Assembly: GCF_963576615.1 (NCBI RefSeq)
Contig: NC_088712.1
Location: 27,805,870-27,869,869 of the forward strand
Direction of reading: 5' to 3'
DNA length: 64,000 bases
DNA from: Watersipora subatra
Lineage: Eukaryota > Bryozoa > Gymnolaemata > Cheilostomatida > Watersiporidae
Position numbers and translations under genes: made by a program. Of the stretch, positions 1-10,871 are shown one piece after another; position 1 is the stretch's first letter, and each line of letters begins with the position of its first letter. The notes beneath the pieces were generated by a model that was given only the letters and a program-made list of their open reading frames with translations, did not search any database and was not told where the DNA came from.

Positions 1-104
1 AAGTCTTCCCATGTCTCTTTATCGCACTTCTCTGTTTGTAAACCCTGTTCTGATTGGATGGTCAGGTCTATTCCTGACTATGCGTGTTTGTTTTCTTATC
101 ACAG

Positions 105-3100
105 TTTCTGTGACCTGAATCCAAAATATGACCTTGTGAGGATTAATCAACTGTACGAGCAGGCGAAATGGTCGCTAATATCAGAGGAAATAGATTGTAC
201 TGATGAAGAGATGCTCATGTTCGCTGCCCTTCAGGTGAGTCTTGTTTGCTGCCATTCAGGTGAGTTTTGTTTGCTGCCGTTCAGGTGAGTCTTGTTTGCT
301 GCCGTTCAAGTGAGTCTTGTTTGCTGCTTGTCTTCTTCAAATATGTAAATATTATATATATATTTGTTTTATATTGTGTATAACAAAAGAAACAATGAAT
401 CATGCACATAATACATACATGTAGAGCTTGTCAGTTTTTAATGAGGATTTTATTTTAGATCGATATTTTATTTTATATTTAGGTAGCTCTTATTTTGGCA
501 TATAAATAAATGTTAGTTTGTCATATGCACTCTCTTATTAATATTTCAATAGCCTTTAAACTAGTTATATAGGCGGTTGAGATTGTGTAGAGTGTGGAGT
601 ATTTTATTAAATAAGTTGGGTATTCTTTTTCAATTTTAAGCTAGGTAGAATTAAATTGTATTTTCTAACTTACAGTTCAAAATAAGTTCGTAAAAACTTA
701 TTGATATTATTTTCTCAAGTTGAACGTTTCTAGTTCCATCATATGACAGTCTAACATTTGACTACTCTTGTCTGTTTTGTGTCAGGGGGGCCTTTGAACA
801 ACATACATTGGGAAGCAGGCTCTGTAGGCATTAGGATGCTAGGTGACTAGTTCTGATGTTTGTCTATGCAGTGTCTATTAGTGCTGGGCACGGGTAGTGA
901 TACTCGTTGAACTCGCGGGTTTATCTTCTCTCGAGTATCGGGTAATAGAGATTTCGGGTATTCCGGTCCTTCGGGTTCGGGCTTTGACTTTCAATTTCGG
1001 GTTTTGGTACACGGATCCGTCGGGTAGTGTTAACAAAAACTCGGTCTATTGCACCCTGCGCTCTTAGTCTGGGACCACTGGGCATTTCTGTGTCATTTTT
1101 GCTAAGGAGGCATGACAATGGGGTTTAACGAGTCTTTAATTTAATAGATAGAATAAAATTTATCATACCCTATTTACTATGCCTACTAGAAATATTGTAG
1201 TCAAGCAGTGATTACTTGTCATTAAAAGGTGAGAAGAAATACTTACATCAAATTTTATTTGCGCAATTAGCCAAATCGGCTTCGTAAACAAATCTATGTA
1301 ATTTTTAATACGGCGCGTGTTCGCTATCACCGATAACACATAGGTCCTTAGTCTGTTTCCGCTATCGCCTTGTTAGAAAAAGCTATCAGCGTTGATAGTA
1401 GCAGTGAAAATTTAATAACTCTGTTTAAATTGATTACCACAGCTAGCTATTATGGATTACATAATTCATTATAACCAAGTTTTACTAAGCCAACAAGCCT
1501 TATTAACGGAAAAAGCCGATAATGTAAAGTTTTTTATGATATTTGGAGCACCATCTACAAAAAGTCAGAGAGGTACATAGAACATGCTTAAGTATTAAGC
1601 TACCATAGACCCTATCTTCTGCCACCTGTTGACATGAAAATGCCCTGTAGCCCCAGACTATCTTGACTGTTTAACAATCCACCTGTTAACGCTGCGAGTA
1701 CGAATGTCAGTCAATGAAAACTGAAAAATGATAAATAAATAGAATAGAAATATAAATGCTTTGTAAATTTGAAGATATATGTTTAGAAAATTTAAACATA
1801 AAATCCATATCAACAAACCCGATACCCGAAAAACCCGTAGGCAAAGGAATACCCGAGCCTAGCACTACTAGCTACCCGATACTCGAAAAACCCGAACAGA
1901 AGGGGGCGGGTCTAAACCCGTTGACCAAGAAGTACTCGTGCCCAGCACTAGTGTCTATCATCTCTGTTGGTTATTTTAAGTTGCAAGCGGAGTACCAAGC
2001 ACAGGTCCCAATCCACGATGAGGTAGACAGCTCACGCAACGCTGAAGACCACGATGATATAGACGCTGCACTCAATGACCTTCAAGTGTCCCTTGAGGGC
2101 TCCACGTTACACAATGCTGGGGATATTACGAGTGTACCTGAACTCCAGGAATATATCAAACATTTCAAGTGAGTCCGTATCTAAGATCATTGTGTCATCT
2201 ACTGGAATGGGCGTGTTTCTGCATCTTGTTTTGAAGTAGGTGTGTTTTTACATCTTGTTTTGAAGTAGGTGTGTCGCTGCATCCTGTTCTCAGGTGTCCA
2301 TATTGTTCTCAAGTGTGTTTGTATATGTATATATTAGTTATAGCTGTGGAAGACTTGCACCAAGTATATTGAAAGCTGACTGTACTAGGGCATGAGCCAA
2401 ATTAAACTGACAACTAGATCAAGTTATTTGAATATTTTTAACGGTAGAAAGTAAACCTCTGATGTCAATAGGTAACAGTGGTGGGTGGATAACTCCTTGG
2501 AAACACCTAATTAGCCCTCATTACATGTATTTAAAACCATCCGCTGTTTTCGTATAGTTGAGTGTTAGTTCTATTACCTTGTATACGAGTTAGTTGAGTT
2601 TGGACTACTTGCTGCCAGAGATACAAAAAGTACTATACAAGCTAATTACTCCCCAAACCTCTGGATTTCCATCAGTTCAGTTTGAGTGCCATGAACATAG
2701 CTTTACTATCTGTTTAACTTCTGCTGATATGAAAGGCTTCAACTCATATTCTTTTAGGAAAAGCAACATCTAGGGAAGTTAGTACTGTACACATTTGCAG
2801 TCATGCCCCAATCAGCATATACATTTGCATCAAATACTACATTTTTGCATTTAAAGTATTAATCATTCATTTTAGATTAAAACTTTTTTGCCTGAAAATA
2901 TAAATCAAGATGGTTGATACCGAACTTCTGGTGTTGGTACCGAACCTCTGTTGTTGGTACCGAACCTCCGGTGTTGGTACTGAACCTCTGGTGTTGGTAC
3001 CGAACCTCTGGTGTTGGTACCCAACCTCTGGTGTTGGTACGAAGACAGATGTCTGCCACTGACGTATGTTTACAGAATGACTTACCCTGACCTTATGGTA

Positions 3101-6100
3101 TAGCATGACTATTGTTGGTTTTGTAGACCCAAAAGATACACAATGAAGGGAGCAAAAAAGTACTATGCCCTACTGCGAGACACTCATATCTACTTGTACA
3201 AAAGCCAGGAGGAGACAAAACACAAATCTCTCCATCAAATTAATTTACGAGGTAATACTTGACAAACTGTAAACTTCGGTGCTCTTCCTATTTCACTCTT
3301 TCTACTCTCACAGCAACCATTTTTATTTCACTCTTTTTACTCTCACAGCAGCCATTTTTATTTTAGATTGTGAAATACAACCTGACGTAAACTTATCTGG
3401 AAACAAATTCATTATCAGACTCTTCATTCCTGGTCCAGAAGGCATCAGCGAGGAGTGGCTCCGTTGTGAGAATGTATGTGTTCCAGATGTCATTTCTTCC
3501 TCTCCCAACCTCCGTCTTAGCTAATAACAGGCGTGCGCTTTATTATTGTGGATATCTTAATCACTTTTTCACTTTTGTTAACTCTTGTTATTATGTTTCC
3601 TTTTACTCAGGAGGAGCAGTACGCTCGCTGGATGGCAGCGTGTAAGCTCGGCAGCAAGGGTCACACAATGGCTGACTCTTCGTATAATGCCGAGGTGCGC
3701 AATATCAAACAGTTCCTCAGTCTACAGAAGCCTTCTTCCACGCCAACTTCGAGTGGCGAGAGAGTTGCTCCTAGACGACCAGTGCAGCCGGTCACAGTGC
3801 CTGAAGACAGCATACTGCCTGCCAATTACATGTCTGCCCGCTGTTTGAAGAAAAACAAGACCAAGGCACGTCTGTTACGGCTTGTCATTGTAGTTGTATT
3901 GTTCTCCGGCAACGTAGCAGCTTTTGGTAGTTATTGGGGCTCCCTCCGACTTCTCAACTAGTTTCGTGTTTTAGTTGGTCCAGAAGATTCTAGAAGCGCA
4001 CAACAATGTGAGTGACATGCCTCTGATTGAGGCCAAACTCAACTATATAAAGGCATGGCAAGCCCTCCCTGAGTATGGACTCACATATTTTCTTGTGAAA
4101 TTCCGCAACAGCAAGAAAGAGGTAATCTTTTTTTTCTCCTTATCTTTCAGTTTTGCTATCAATACTTCCTCTCTCTCTTCTTGTTCCTTTACGTTCCATA
4201 TTCACCACTTTTCTCCTCAATCTCTCTCTCTAACCTGCTCTCCTTCATTCTCTCTTCTTCGACCCTTTCTGTTGACCCCCTCGTCGATCACATCGTATAC
4301 TTACCCACCATTCACTCAACACTTTTTCTGAAGGACATATCTTCATAACTAGTTAATATCTATGGTTAACAAATATAGTTAACAGTTGCGGTGCACCCTC
4401 AGGATACGATTTTGATTCATTACAGGGTTGGCATAGTATGCGATAAAATTGTATGAGGGTATAGAAACCATTGTAATTATATAATGTAAACATCCCCCGG
4501 TAAAATTTGTCAAAACTTATATAAAGTGTTGTGTGTATCAAGAAAACTAGCAACAAAATGGTATGTTAACTTTAGTAACTATAGTTACCTACAGTAACTT
4601 CATTGTGTTTACTAGTTATGTTCCGCAATAAAATGTAATACTATTATGTACTGTAGGGAGTTCTTACCTTCAAGACAGATGTACGTATAGCATAAACTCT
4701 AAATTCACCTTAAATAAGTTTAGCTTTCTAGACACCGACACACACACTTAAAGCCAAGCTGTAGTATGTATTTCAACTATTTTACTGAATTTAAGCTTTT
4801 TTCACTAAAACTTTATCACTTATTGATTTTGGTCTTCGCTTTCACTATAACTTTTAGTGGACCTGTTTAAAACATTGTTCAACCTAATTCGGCAAGAAAG
4901 CCCAAACGATGCTGTTTTCGTAATGAAATGCGGTGTTGCTACTAGATTAAGAGAAGTTGCCTGACCTTATGTTAGAAGAGATCGCAACTCCAACTTTGCT
5001 ACTAGTTTTAAAGGGAAAGTATTATTGTTTTACACATGAGAATTGCTGAATTGAGGGAATTAGGGCATTGTGTTTCTTTCAGGCGTTGTGAAAATATTTT
5101 CGGCGAACAGCATTTTGACGTACATGTAAACCGGCTGAACAATTTGAACTCAGGTGAAAAAATTTTTAAATTCGTATGTTGAAATAAGATTCGTAGAGTG
5201 AGGTGAAACAATCATCATTTTCCACTTCGTAAGGTGAATATATCATGGTAATCATATTCTGAGGGTGCATTGTATAGTTAACCAGTTATAATCTACCTGT
5301 CTGTAATGACAAGTTTGCTGTTGTATGCATTTGTCTTTAGATAACTTTGTTGTTCTTCACTTAAGTTGTCTTCCTTGATAAGACAAGCTTGTCTCTCTTT
5401 ATTTTATTGGCAATTTCACCAAATTAAAGAAGTACTTCTTAATTTTTCTGATAGTATAATGGCTGAGCATTGTGAATACTTGTTTAATATCTAGATATTT
5501 ATTGAATAAAGCATTGGCTGGATCTTATGAAATCTTTTGATACAAGCTTTCTTTAACATGAGCCACTGAGATGAACAAGTGCTAAACTTAATGGTTGCTA
5601 AATTTGATAGGTTGCCTCAGTTCAGGCGGCTTATTCACATTTTAAAAATTGCTCATAGGTTCATCTCAGAGGAGGCTTCAAGGTGTAAATTTGTTACTAG
5701 CATTACTTGTAGCTCTTCTATAGCACCTGTCTTTCATATCCTTACATAACATCTTGGCTGGTTTTACAAGTGATATACATCTCTGGTGTCACGTAGTGTG
5801 CAGTTCCCTCCTGAATGGGGTTAGAAATCCTTTTGTAAATCGCTGCCGATTCTGCAGGAGCTCGTTGGCATAGGATACAACCGGCTGATACGGGTCAACC
5901 CAAAGACAAGTGAGGTAACTAAGACATACCGGTTCTCCACGATGAGTTCTTGGTCGGTTCATTGGGAGAATAGAGAAGTCATTGTTGACTTTGAGGAGGA
6001 GAAACTGGCCATCAAGCCTCTGTCAGCGGACTGCAAAATCTTTCACGAGTTTCTAGGTAAAGACACCTCGATGCGTATAGTTGGGGCAGATATGTGTACT

Positions 6101-9100
6101 AGTTTAGTGAGTGATATCGGTAGGTAGAGAGGTGTGTAGTCAGCAAGCAGCATTGAACAGACATGACATTGAGCGAATATAATAAGTTTGGGGAGGCAGC
6201 GTTAAATAGTGTGGACATCTTCCATTCACAGATGTCTTTGCTAAACATTTCTCGAGATCGTTACTGTCAACTATGAAATCTGCGTTCAAGTAATTAATTT
6301 GCTTGAATGTAGTGCATGACATTGAATTTTTTAACACGTTTAATCCCAAATGGCCAATGCAATGCCACGCACCATATAGCTACTATTTTTAGAAACGAGT
6401 AAAATGATATTAGTTGTTAAGAGTATTCTAGTACCAGCTAATATTCTGACAGCTACACATTTGCTGTCAACTTACAGCAAGATGTCACTTGATATGAGCT
6501 GAATGATGAAGTTAGGAATATAATACTCCATTGATTAACACAAGGGTGTTACAGTGAATTTTCTCAAATAATTGCCTTAACTATGATAATGGATCTAATA
6601 GTCGATCTACTAAAGCCTGTAATTTACATGTCAACGGATTCACTTGTCACTCGGCTATCCAATTTAAATGATTAGTATTATTTACACGTACGCGATTCTT
6701 CGCTGACGTCAGCAAATGATTGGTCAAGTCTGGTTGTGTTACAAGTCATGGCCAACTACACACATATATGGTCGAGACTGGTTGTGTTATGAGCCGTGGC
6801 CCACTACACACATATATGGTCGAGACTGGTGGTGTTATGAGCCGTGACCCACTACACACATATATGGTCGAGACTGGTTGTGATATGAGCCGTGACCAAC
6901 TACACACATATATGGTCGAGACTGGTTGTGATATGAGCTGTGGCCAACTACACACATATATGGTCGAGACTGGTTGTGTTATGAGCCGTGACCAACTACA
7001 CTCATATATGGTCGAGACTGGTTGTGATATGAGCCGTGGCCAACTACACACATATATGGTCGAGACTGGTTGTGATATGAGCCGTGGCCAACTACACACA
7101 TATATGGTTGAGACTGGTTGTGTTATGAGCCGTGACCAACTACACACATATATGGTCGAGACTGGTTGTGATATGAGCCGTGGCCAACTACACACATATA
7201 TGGTCGAGACTGGTTGTGATATGAGCCGTGGCCAACTACACACATATATGGTCGAGACTGGTTGTGATATGAGCCATGGCCAACTACACACATATATGGT
7301 CGAGACTGGTTGTGTTATGAGTCGTGGCCAACTACACACATGCATGTATATGGTCGAGACTGGTTGTGTTATGAGCCGTGGCCAACTACACACATATATG
7401 GTCGAGACTGGTTGTGTTATGAGCCGTGACCAACTACACACATATATGGTCGAGACTGGTTGTGATATGAGCTGTGGCCAACTACACACATATATGGTCG
7501 AGACTGGTTGTGATATGAGCCGTGGCCAACTACACACATATATGGTCGAGACTGGTTGTGATATGAGCCATGGCCAACTACACACATATATGGTCGAGAC
7601 TGGTTGTGTTATGAGTCGTGGCCAACTACACACATATATGGTCGAGACTGGTTGTGATATGAGCCGGGGCCAACTACACACATGCATGTATATGGTCGAA
7701 ACTGGTTGTGTTATGAGCCGTGGCCAACTACACACATATATGGTCGAGACTGGTTGTGATATGAGCCATGGCCAACTACACACATATATGGTCGAGACTG
7801 GTTGTGATATGAGCCATGGCCAACTACACACATACATGGTCGAGACTGGTTGTGATATGAGCCATGGCCAACTACACACATATATGGTCGAGACTGGTTG
7901 TGATATGAGCCGTGACCAACTACACGCGTACATTTCAGCCAGTTCTGATGATGCTGCTGCTTTAAATGACTTCAAGTTAAACACGCTGTTAACGGATCAA
8001 GTTAACAAGTTAACGGATGGTTTCATCTGAACCTGACCTAGTAGGACATTCAAGGTACATCAATACAATGTAGGCGTATTCAAATGAACATGGCAATGAT
8101 TGTCAAGGTGATGGATATGTATCCTTGGCAGCAGGGAGCAAAAGTCATGTATTTGAAAGACTTCGTTCGAAGGTTACCCTAGTTTGTTGAGGCAGATGGA
8201 CAAAACAAACACAAGGTGAATTTTTAAAGCGTGTTGCTAGCTTGTAGCATTCAGGGAAGGTGGTGAGATGTTGAATCAAGGAGCAGCTATTATTGCAGTC
8301 TCGTGCCTGATTACAAAGTCAGTAATTAATTCGAGCAAAGTAAACAGTTAAGCAAATGAACAACATGAGCCACATAGCTAAGCGTATAGCTAGGCATAGA
8401 GGAGGTAGCATGCCATATAACTAGGCATAGGGAGGTGGCATGCGAGAATAATGAAAGTATTATCTGGTCTAAAGTGTAACGAAGATGATGCCTTTATAAC
8501 GATAGCAGCAAACAGCAGCGATTAACCTCTGTGTCAATACAGAAGAAACATACACACAAGTGCATAGTATGTGATAGTTGTAACATGCTAATAGGTGACA
8601 TGGCAGGACCAAACCAGATAAGATTCAAATGAACGGTTTATTCAGGTAACAGTTGGGAGTCGAAATGTTGATGTCTGCGTAAGATGCTGTTGGGATATTG
8701 TATTATAAGATTGTCACAGCAGCAACTCAATCAGGCAAATTACTAATATGCCAAATTCATATACATGTAAATTATGTTTACAAGGCATGCTTACCACTGC
8801 TACATACATCTAAGTAGAAGTGAAATGGGTATTTCCACTCTCACTACTAATAATTTCACCATAATTAGTGCTTGACTGCTGTAACAGCCCAGTATACAGC
8901 TTTATAATGGCATGTATATTGGTGCATAATAAGCATGGATAAATGCAACTTTGGCAACAGATTTTTGCTGATACACTAGCTTGCGCATACAGAACAAAGT
9001 AGACTAGCCCAAAAAATACAACAACAAAATATACAAAAATATAAGTGAGATAAAAAAGATAGCATAGGACATTTTTTGTACAAACCACAATGAAAAACTG

Positions 9101-9340
9101 GGTACTCTGTGCCGGTGTTTGTGTCGTTGGTTAGAAAGGCAAGAGCAAAGGCATGCCATGGCTTTGAATTTTGAATACATTGAATTTTCCAATGTCTTTG
9201 CTTCATGCATGTTTGTACATCAATGCTTATTCACTGTCACCGCAGGTGGATACATATACCTTAGCATGAGATCCCAAGACAAGAACGAGACACTGAATGA
9301 AGACATGTTTTACAAGTTGACGAGTGGAACATGTGCGTGA
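105..9340 (+). CDS. Kindlin / fermitin family protein, C-terminal half (5' exons lie upstream of the window)
   Basis: Kindlins are cytoplasmic FERM-PH adaptors that bind integrin beta tails and activate integrins at focal adhesions. Eight exons are supported by family similarity, AG/GT boundaries and consistent phase: 105-234, 1993-2168, 3127-3251, 3367-3473, 3611-3865, 3975-4121, 5858-6056, 9246-9340 (stop TGA at 9338). In order they encode the end of the F2 lobe (DLNPKYD...[10 protein letters not shown]), the F2-PH linker ([25 protein letters not shown]), the PH domain ([20 protein letters not shown], then [10 protein letters not shown] and WLRCEN), the rest of F2/F3 ([38 protein letters not shown]) and the F3 end (METHFYKLTSG-type ending, here [14 protein letters not shown]). 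About 411 residues are present; vertebrate kindlins have about 680, so the N-terminal F0/F1 part is missing. The integrin-contact QW pair of vertebrate F3 reads SW here ([10 protein letters not shown]). The start of exon 2 at 1993 was preferred over 1981 because it gives ALQ-Y as in the family. The last intron holds a 48-bp minisatellite. Confidence 0.93.
223..322 (+). repeat. Four tandem copies of a 25-bp splice-donor segment
   Basis: The last bases of the kindlin exon together with its 5' splice site are repeated four times in a row (223, 248, 273, 298), each with the core TTCAGGTGAGTCTTGTTTGC or a close variant. GT donors occur at 235, 260, 285 and 310; the fourth copy reads CAA|GTGAGT. 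The first donor keeps the conserved ALQ junction. Use of the others would add 25, 50 or 75 nt. The +75 path meets an in-frame TGA at 286, so only the first is expected to give full-length protein. Confidence 0.9.
879..1950. mobile_element. Non-autonomous hAT-like DNA transposon with 8-bp target duplication
   Basis: The ends are inverted repeats: TAGTGCTGGGCACGGGTA at the left, and its near-complement ending GTGCCCAGCACTA at the right. Identical 8-bp direct repeats GTGTCTAT flank it at 871-878 and 1951-1958. An 8-bp duplication with a TAGTGCTGGGC-type end is typical of hAT elements. Sub-terminal CGGGTA/TACCCG motifs recur on both sides. There is no transposase-like reading frame in its 1072 bp, so it is a MITE or internally deleted copy. 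It lies in a kindlin intron, and its right duplication ends 34 bp before the exon at 1993. Confidence 0.85.
2913..3040. repeat. 20-bp minisatellite, about 6 copies
   Basis: The unit GTTGGTACCGAACCTCTGGT is repeated with a few substitutions inside the kindlin intron before the exon at 3127. Both strands contain short spurious reading frames over it. Confidence 0.9.
3866..3974 (+). other. GC-AG intron in the kindlin gene
   Basis: The exon ends ...AACAAGACCAAG at 3865 and is followed by GCACGT rather than GT. The intron ends TTTTAG at 3974. Joining at these points keeps phase 0 and aligns residue for residue with the kindlin family through [17 protein letters not shown]. The nearest alternative GT, at 3870, breaks the phase and the alignment. 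Confidence 0.75.
4389..5272. mobile_element. Possible DNA transposon remnant with short terminal inverted repeats
   Basis: The left end CGGTGCACCCTCAGGATACG and the complement of the right end (CAATGCACCCTCAGAATATG) match over about 20 bp. The interior of about 0.85 kb has no convincing protein. I could not find a clear target-site duplication, so the exact ends and the class are uncertain. It occupies most of the kindlin intron 4122-5857. The start of that intron (4122-4335) is strongly pyrimidine-rich. Confidence 0.45.
6721..7934. repeat. 48-bp minisatellite, about 25 copies, open on both strands
   Basis: The unit begins ATGGTCGAGACTGGTTGTG and has a 48-bp period (16 codons), so reading frames stay open through the array on both strands (436 and 412 codons). 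Two units carry a 6-bp insertion (ACATGCATGTAT context near 7340 and 7682). Units differ mainly at GTT/GAT, CGT/CAT/TGT and GGC/GAC positions. Those changes alter amino acids, so there is no sign of purifying selection. It lies in the last kindlin intron and is judged non-coding. Confidence 0.93.
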
Positions 9341-10004
9341 CGGCTTCTACTAGGTAGCCTCAGTGACAAGGTTATGCGACTTGTTGACAGAATTAGTTCT
9401 CGTGTTTATTTTACCTTTGTACAATCATACTCTACTTTATATTTTCATGAACTCCGTATTTACATACGAACTTTACATATTTATTGGGCAGACAATTTCA
9501 CAATCTATTCAGCTCATTACCACTGTCTGCATCCGCTGTCTATTTTCAATGCGTACACTTATGTCACTGCGTTGAGCCCTGACTTGACTATTTTGAGGTT
9601 TCTTCATTGTTTGCCTCTGACACCCCATGTGTTCTCATTATATACATGTAGAAACTACTGTGATACTATTGTCCAAGCTTCCATAATTTGATGCTCTCTC
9701 TCTCTTTCGTTATAATACTGATCATCACTTGTTTTTATCAAGCTTTCTATGAACAGGCTTTAGTTATGCTGCCTCAAAATTTCATAGCTAGATCTTTTAG
9801 CCAACATTTTGCATCTTTTCCATTAGCAGCCATTAAAGATTTGCCTTGGATGGCTATCGGAAATATGATTTTATTTTATTACTAATGAATACAGAGTTAT
9901 CACCCCACTTTTCAAATATTTGTTTGCAAGTCATTCAGGTAATTGTGGCTGAAAGTATCATCTACTGAAGATCCTTCATCCAGCAATTAATCAGATGATC
10001 TGTA

Positions 10005-10170
10005 TATATGTATATAGATTTCAGTTTGTCTGTTTGTTGGTCTGTTATTCGTGTGTCCAGTTATAGTGATTAAAGTTATAGGAACAAAAAATCCCCTTTG
10101 CACTGGAATCGAAACCTCCAGATCTGCAGGCAAATTAACCAGTCAGCCACACTGCCTACTTTGATTAATC
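10005..10170 (+). repeat. tRNA-related dispersed repeat, head fragment
   Basis: AT-rich lead, then a TTTGTCTGTTTG...GTGTCCAGTTATAG block, then a reversed tRNA-like segment (GGAATCGAAACC resembling a complemented B box, and AACCAGTCAGCC resembling a complemented A box). The same order occurs near 62345 and, complemented, near 57140-57240; the GTCTGGCTATAGC block occurs at 17755. Confidence 0.6.
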
Positions 10171-10402
10171 AATTATTAATTTAAGAAGTTACAATGGATT
10201 AATTGTGTACATACTTATTACACCTGCCAATCTTTAAATGTTATCCCTTGACCAAACGCGAGCGAAGCGATTGTTTCAGTTTAAATTTCAATCAATCTCG
10301 GAATAACGCATCACACTGATGTTGTTCTTATATGCCTGAGATGAATGCACCGACTTGTAGCCAACCAGTTCATTCATATATCAATGTTAAAAAGCTATCC
10401 GT

Positions 10403-10408
10403 AATAAA
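10403..10408 (+). terminator. Candidate poly(A) signal of kindlin
   Basis: This is the first AATAAA downstream of the kindlin stop codon, giving a 3' UTR of about 1.1 kb. A second AATAAA lies at 10866-10871. Which one is used cannot be told from sequence. Confidence 0.35.
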
Positions 10409-10871
10409 TGTCGACCTTGTGATACAATATTTTCACTTATTCATAGAAGTCTGTTCATTTAAACTTGAATTTAAATGTACTCTTATTTGTACTGCCAAAA
10501 GCTTGTTTCTAATTGCTTATAATATAACATATCTACAGCCATCCGCAATTGTATGAATAATTCCTAAATACCCATTAATCGCTTATCTATGTTGGTGTTT
10601 CAAATACACTTCAGTTTATCAAATATGATGAAAGAGTATTGTTTAATTTGTAAGTCAACGAGAGGCTGCTGGTCTCTTTGTGTTGTAATGACATAATCAC
10701 CTTCTAATCAGGAATTTGTGTCACAGACTTGTTATCATTCACTAGTCACTTCCTGTTTAGTAGCCATGATTTATTTGTTATCGCTTTGAAGTGAGAATCA
10801 TTTGTTTGAGTTAAAACTGTGTTAATCGGTTTGACCCTTAGTCACCGGTACAATCTGTGTATATCAATAAA

